Origin: Pseudomonas sp. MF4836
GTDB taxonomy: Bacteria; Pseudomonadota; Gammaproteobacteria; Pseudomonadales; Pseudomonadaceae
Length of the DNA stretch: 64,000 nucleotides
NCBI RefSeq assembly: GCF_002018875.1
Contig: NZ_MVOL01000007.1
Span: forward strand, 186,001-250,000
Direction of reading: 5' to 3'
In this document: one piece after another, positions 60,791 to 64,000 of the stretch
How the letters are laid out: the number at the start of each line of letters is the position of its first letter
Numbering within the stretch: position 1 is the stretch's first letter
The notes under the pieces: generated by a model
What the model was told of the DNA's origin: nothing
The model's input: the letters and a program-made list of their open reading frames with translations, nothing else
The model's database searches: none
Position numbers and translations under genes: made by a program

Positions 60791-61155
60791 ATGGCCTGGT
60801 TGAATTGTCGCCCTGGGTCGAGATCCCCGTGGCGATCCTGCTGGTGCTCAGCAGTCTGTTCGCCCTGATCGGCGCGGTGGGCATGCTGCGCATGAAGGAC
60901 TATTTCCAGCGCATGCACCCGCCGGCGCTGGCCACCACCCTGGGCTCCTGGGCCGTGGCGCTGGCGTCGATCATCTACTTTTCGGCGCTCAAGTCCGGCC
61001 CGGTATTGCATGCCTGGCTGATCCCGATCCTGCTGGCGATCACCGTGCCGGTGACCACCCTGCTGCTGGCCCGCGCCGCGCTGTTTCGCAAGCGCATGGC
61101 CGGGCACGATGTACCGGCCGAAGTCAGCAGCAAGCGCAGCGAGAGCGGTAACTGA
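60787..61155 (+). CDS. mrpG: Monovalent cation/H+ antiporter subunit G
   Basis: A 122-residue MrpG: PVAILLVLSSLFALIGAVGMLRMKDYFQRMHPPALATTLG is the family pattern. It overlaps mrpF by four bases and closes the operon; the gene ends 35 bases before a convergent DUF3995 gene, with no clear terminator. Confidence 0.93.
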   Translation: MNGLVELSPWVEIPVAILLVLSSLFALIGAVGMLRMKDYFQRMHPPALATTLGSWAVALASIIYFSALKSGPVLHAWLIPILLAITVPVTTLLLARAALFRKRMAGHDVPAEVSSKRSESGN

Positions 61156-61189
61156 AGAGCGGTGGTGGCGCAACGGCGACCCCGCTGCC

Positions 61190-61627
61190 TCAGTTCCACG
61201 CCACCACCAGCAGGCCGGCCCCCAGCGCCACACACAGCGGCGAATAGACCAGGCTGTCGAGCCGTGCGAAGCGCGACCGGCTGGGCTCCTTGAAGAAGCC
61301 CACCAGGCTCGAATCGCCAATGGCCCGGGCGAACATCAACAGCGCAATTGCACTGATCAACCACTGCAACCACGGCTGGCCCAGCAGCGGCAGAAACAGC
61401 CCGACCCGCAGGCACACCAGCAGCGCAATCAACAACAGCCCCAGGGCCACCAGCGCGGTGATCCATGCCGTCGGCCGGAACGCCGGCTGCCACTGGCCCG
61501 GTGCCGCACCCGCCACCTGGGGCACCACCGCCTCGCTGCCAAGCCGCCCGCCCAAAGCCCAGTACAGATGAACCAAGGCAATCAGGATCAAAACCGTGGC
61601 TGTTCCTTGCGCGACCAAAAGGCTCAT
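61190..61627 (-). CDS. DUF3995 domain-containing membrane protein
   Basis: A 145-residue protein with four predicted helices and the DUF3995 features HLYWALGG, RPTAWITALVALGLLLIALLV and KEPSRSRFARLDSLVYSPLC. Start ATG at 61627. Function unknown. Divergent from the DUF2946 gene. Confidence 0.87.
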   Translation of the reverse strand: MSLLVAQGTATVLILIALVHLYWALGGRLGSEAVVPQVAGAAPGQWQPAFRPTAWITALVALGLLLIALLVCLRVGLFLPLLGQPWLQWLISAIALLMFARAIGDSSLVGFFKEPSRSRFARLDSLVYSPLCVALGAGLLVVAWN

Positions 61628-61723
61628 GCTCAGACATCCCTGACAAAAATGTCGCTGAAGAATGGACCGCCCCGGACGTTTTTGTAAGTGCTTTCAGTCG
61701 CACCGATGGTAAAGTGCCGCCCC

Positions 61724-62110
61724 ATGAAACTTGCCCGAACCGACCGCTCACTGCTGGCCTGGATGCTCTATTGCTGCGTCCTGTTCAACGTGTTCGCCTG
61801 CAGCATCGGTCACGGGCAAATGGTCGGCATGCAGCTCAACGGCATCGGCGGCCAGTTCTGTTCGGTCGACCCGCAGACCCAGGCACCGAGCCCCGTGGGC
61901 CCCGGCGATGAGTCGCTGCCGACCCTGTCCAAGGCCTTCGGTTGTCCGCTGTGCTCCAGTGGCGGCATGGGCCCGGCACTCAACTCCAGCCTGAGCCTGG
62001 CGATCCTGCCGGAGCAGCACAGCCCGCCCCCGGCGCCGATCGCCAGCGCTGAAATCCCCACCCGTTTCCTCTGGCCCACGGCCCACCCGCGCGCCCCACC
62101 TGTCGCCTGA
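61724..62110 (+). CDS. DUF2946 family protein
   Basis: A 128-residue protein with an N-terminal signal or helix (LLAWMLYCCVLFNVFACSIGHGQMVGMQLNG), then a CPLCSSGGM motif and a Pro-rich tail. DUF2946 proteins are commonly next to TonB-dependent copper receptors, as here; Cys, Met and His content fits metal handling. Start ATG at 61724. Followed after 86 bases by the receptor gene. Confidence 0.8.
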   Translation: MKLARTDRSLLAWMLYCCVLFNVFACSIGHGQMVGMQLNGIGGQFCSVDPQTQAPSPVGPGDESLPTLSKAFGCPLCSSGGMGPALNSSLSLAILPEQHSPPPAPIASAEIPTRFLWPTAHPRAPPVA

Positions 62111-62196
62111 CTCTTTCGCTCGACCACCTGCCCACCGCGCCAACGCGTGGCGTTCGGCCGTGGGCTGATTCCTAGCCAAGAATTCAGGATACATCG

Positions 62197-64000
62197 ATGA
62201 AACACCTTCCTTTGCTGGCCGGCCTGTTCGGCTGCCTGTCCGCCAACGCCTGGGCGCAAGCCAGCCTCGACCTGGCCCCGATCACCATCGACGGCGAACA
62301 GGAGGCCGAACCGGGCCTGGCCCTCGACCAAGCCGGAGGCATCGCTTCGCGCCTGGGCCTGAGCCTGCGGCAGACCCCGGCCTCGGTGGCCGTGGCCAAT
62401 CGCAGCGATATGCAGCGCCACGGCGCGCGGACCTTCCAGGACGCAGCCAACAGCCTGCCCGGGGTCAATGCCAGCGCGCCGCCGGGCTTTGGCGGATTTG
62501 TTTCCTACCGGGGTTTCAGCAACAGCCAGATCACCCAGATGTTCAACGGCATCAACGTCTCCAGCGGCCTGGCGCGGCCGGTGGATGCCTGGATCTACGA
62601 CCGGGTCGAGTTGCTCGGTGGCCCGGCATCCCTGGTCAATGGCGCAGGCTCGGTGGGCGGTTCGCTGAACTACGTGAGCAAACTGGCCAACCGCCAGGAA
62701 CAGGCGGCCGAGGGCCGGATCAGCTACGCCACCTACGACACGACCCAGACCGCCTTCGGCCTCAACCACGCCCTCAGCGACGCGGGCGCCGAGGTCCAGC
62801 ACTACGCGCGCCTGGACCTCAGCCACAACACCAGCAATGGCTATATCGACCGCCAGCAGGGCGATGCCTGGAGCCTGGCATTTTCCCTGCTCAGCGACCT
62901 GACCCCGGACCTGTCCCACACCCTGGCCCTGGAGTACCAGGACGAGCACCAGGACAGCCCCTACTGGGGCACCCCGGTGCTCAACCCCAAGGCCGGCGAA
63001 CTGAAGATCGACAAGCACAACCGCTTCAACAACTACAACGTCGCGGACGGCCGCTACGAGCAGCGCACGATCTGGGTGCGGTCGATCATCGACTACCGGA
63101 TCAACGACAGCACCAGCCTGAGCAACACCCTCTACCACCTGGACAGCCAGCGCGATTACCGCAACCTCGAGACCTACCAGTACAACGCCGACAACAGCCG
63201 GGTGAATCGCTCCACCGCCTATCAGGTGCGGCACCAGGGCGAGCAGAACGGCAACCAGTTCCAATTGCGCCACGAGGGCCAGCTGTTCGGCCTCGACAGC
63301 ACCTGGTCCGGCGGCTTCGAGTACAAGGTCAACCGCATCACCAGTTCGCCGCTCAACGTCAAGGCCGCCAACAGTGTCGATCCCGATAACTACTTGCCCG
63401 GGCACTTCTATGACCTGCCACAGACCCGCCAGGGCTTTGTCGCCGACAAGACCAATGAGGTCACGACCCGGGCGCTGTTCGCCGAGAACCGCCTGGCGCT
63501 GACCGAACGCCTGGCGCTGGTGAGCGGCCTGCGCTACGACGCGATCGAACTGGACCTGACCAACCACCGTGAAGTCACGCCCAGCAACCCGCGTCATCTC
63601 ACGCGACGCTGGGAGCCGGTCACCGGGCGCCTCGGCCTGACCTACCAGTTCATCCCCAGCGCCAACGTCTACGTGCTGTACAGCACGGCCGCCGAACAGC
63701 CCAATGGCACCCAGAACTTCGACGTATCGACCGGCAAGCAATGGGAGATCGGCAGCAAATTCGACTACCTGGACGGCCGGGGCTCGGCCACGCTGGCGGC
63801 CTACCGCATCGAACGCCAGGACTTTTCGGTGACCGACCCACAGGATCCAAGCAACAGCATTGCAGTGGGCCAGCAGCGTTCGCGGGGCGTGGAACTGGCC
63901 AGTTCGCTGCACTTGAGCCCCAACCTGCTGCTGGAGGGCAACTTCGCCTGGGTCGATGCCCGGTATGACGAGTTCAACGAGAAAGATGCCGCCGGCAACG
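62197..64000 (+). CDS. TonB-dependent receptor, 3' partial
   Basis: The frame is open from the ATG at 62197 to the end of the window (about 601 residues so far). The signal peptide ends ANAWAQA; LDLAPITIDG resembles a TonB box; the plug (LRQTPASVAVANRSDM to GGSLNYVSK) has the FVSYRGFSNSQITQMFNGIN and VELLGGPASLVNGAGSVGG motifs of siderophore-receptor-like proteins. Beta-barrel strands follow. It lies in the outer membrane. The ligand is open: the plug is of siderophore type, while the DUF2946 neighbour hints at copper. No Fur box was found. Confidence 0.9.
   Translation, partial: MKHLPLLAGLFGCLSANAWAQASLDLAPITIDGEQEAEPGLALDQAGGIASRLGLSLRQTPASVAVANRSDMQRHGARTFQDAANSLPGVNASAPPGFGGFVSYRGFSNSQITQMFNGINVSSGLARPVDAWIYDRVELLGGPASLVNGAGSVGGSLNYVSKLANRQEQAAEGRISYATYDTTQTAFGLNHALSDAGAEVQHYARLDLSHNTSNGYIDRQQGDAWSLAFSLLSDLTPDLSHTLALEYQDEHQDSPYWGTPVLNPKAGELKIDKHNRFNNYNVADGRYEQRTIWVRSIIDYRINDSTSLSNTLYHLDSQRDYRNLETYQYNADNSRVNRSTAYQVRHQGEQNGNQFQLRHEGQLFGLDSTWSGGFEYKVNRITSSPLNVKAANSVDPDNYLPGHFYDLPQTRQGFVADKTNEVTTRALFAENRLALTERLALVSGLRYDAIELDLTNHREVTPSNPRHLTRRWEPVTGRLGLTYQFIPSANVYVLYSTAAEQPNGTQNFDVSTGKQWEIGSKFDYLDGRGSATLAAYRIERQDFSVTDPQDPSNSIAVGQQRSRGVELASSLHLSPNLLLEGNFAWVDARYDEFNEKDAAGN

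Noticed and set aside
61810..63912. 700-codon open frame on the minus strand opposite the TonB receptor
   Set aside because: Shadow frame. The plus-strand receptor has signal peptide, plug motifs and barrel strands and simply lacks a stop because the window ends.

Overview
The window is a high-GC, gene-dense stretch of chromosome that reads as a Pseudomonas of the fluorescens group. Supporting this are the AcnB, MiaE, RstA/RstB, SfnB and six-gene Mrp/Sha antiporter proteins of pseudomonad type, Anr-like boxes, and many REP-type palindromes (GGCAGCGGCTACA and TGTGGCGAGGGAG families) in the intergenic gaps. No tRNA, rRNA, insertion sequence, prophage or CRISPR array was seen. This identification is from gene content only.

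Layout. 1-1.3 kb: end of an MscS-like channel with a cyclic-nucleotide domain. 1.4-6.3 kb: minus-strand cluster of LysR regulator, DoxX membrane protein, membrane-anchored ABM-domain protein, Tat-exported amidohydrolase and YcaC-like hydrolase. 6.4-13.6 kb: lipoprotein, AraC regulator, alpha/beta hydrolase, flavodoxin-like protein and two paralogous winged-helix/ATPase regulators that converge; a 22-bp motif recurs in both divergent promoter regions. 13.8-19.3 kb: GlxA-type regulator, pirin, MATE exporter, CbrC-family protein, a small alarmone-hydrolase-like protein preceded by a 21-codon leader ORF, and a GNAT enzyme behind an Anr-like box.

19.4-25.7 kb: the most striking locus, a translationally coupled four-gene operon encoding a MoxR AAA+ ATPase, a small bpX5-like protein, a vWA/beta-propeller protein and a membrane-anchored bpX6-like protein. 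It matches the predicted MoxR-vWA-beta-propeller ternary systems, which are thought to act in biological conflict. The rstAB two-component pair lies immediately upstream on the same strand.

27.9-42 kb: mostly housekeeping and metabolic genes: miaE, an Anr-boxed universal stress protein, DUF1289, acnB behind a large structured 5' leader RNA, a SulP transporter, a hydroxy amino acid permease, an isochorismatase-fold hydrolase behind what looks like a leader-peptide attenuator, a 2-hydroxyacid dehydrogenase, an APH-like kinase, an SDR and a Gfo/Idh/MocA oxidoreductase. 42-53.4 kb: a Liv-type ABC importer operon with a degenerate AMP-binding protein and a flavoprotein, downstream of sfnB, a stand-alone acyl-CoA-dehydrogenase-like C-terminal domain protein and an LLM monooxygenase. 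A sigma-54-type promoter precedes sfnB, so I read the whole block as organosulfur acquisition. 53.4-64 kb: EamA exporter, a small membrane protein, the mrpACDEFG antiporter operon, DUF3995, DUF2946 and the start of a TonB-dependent receptor cut by the window end.
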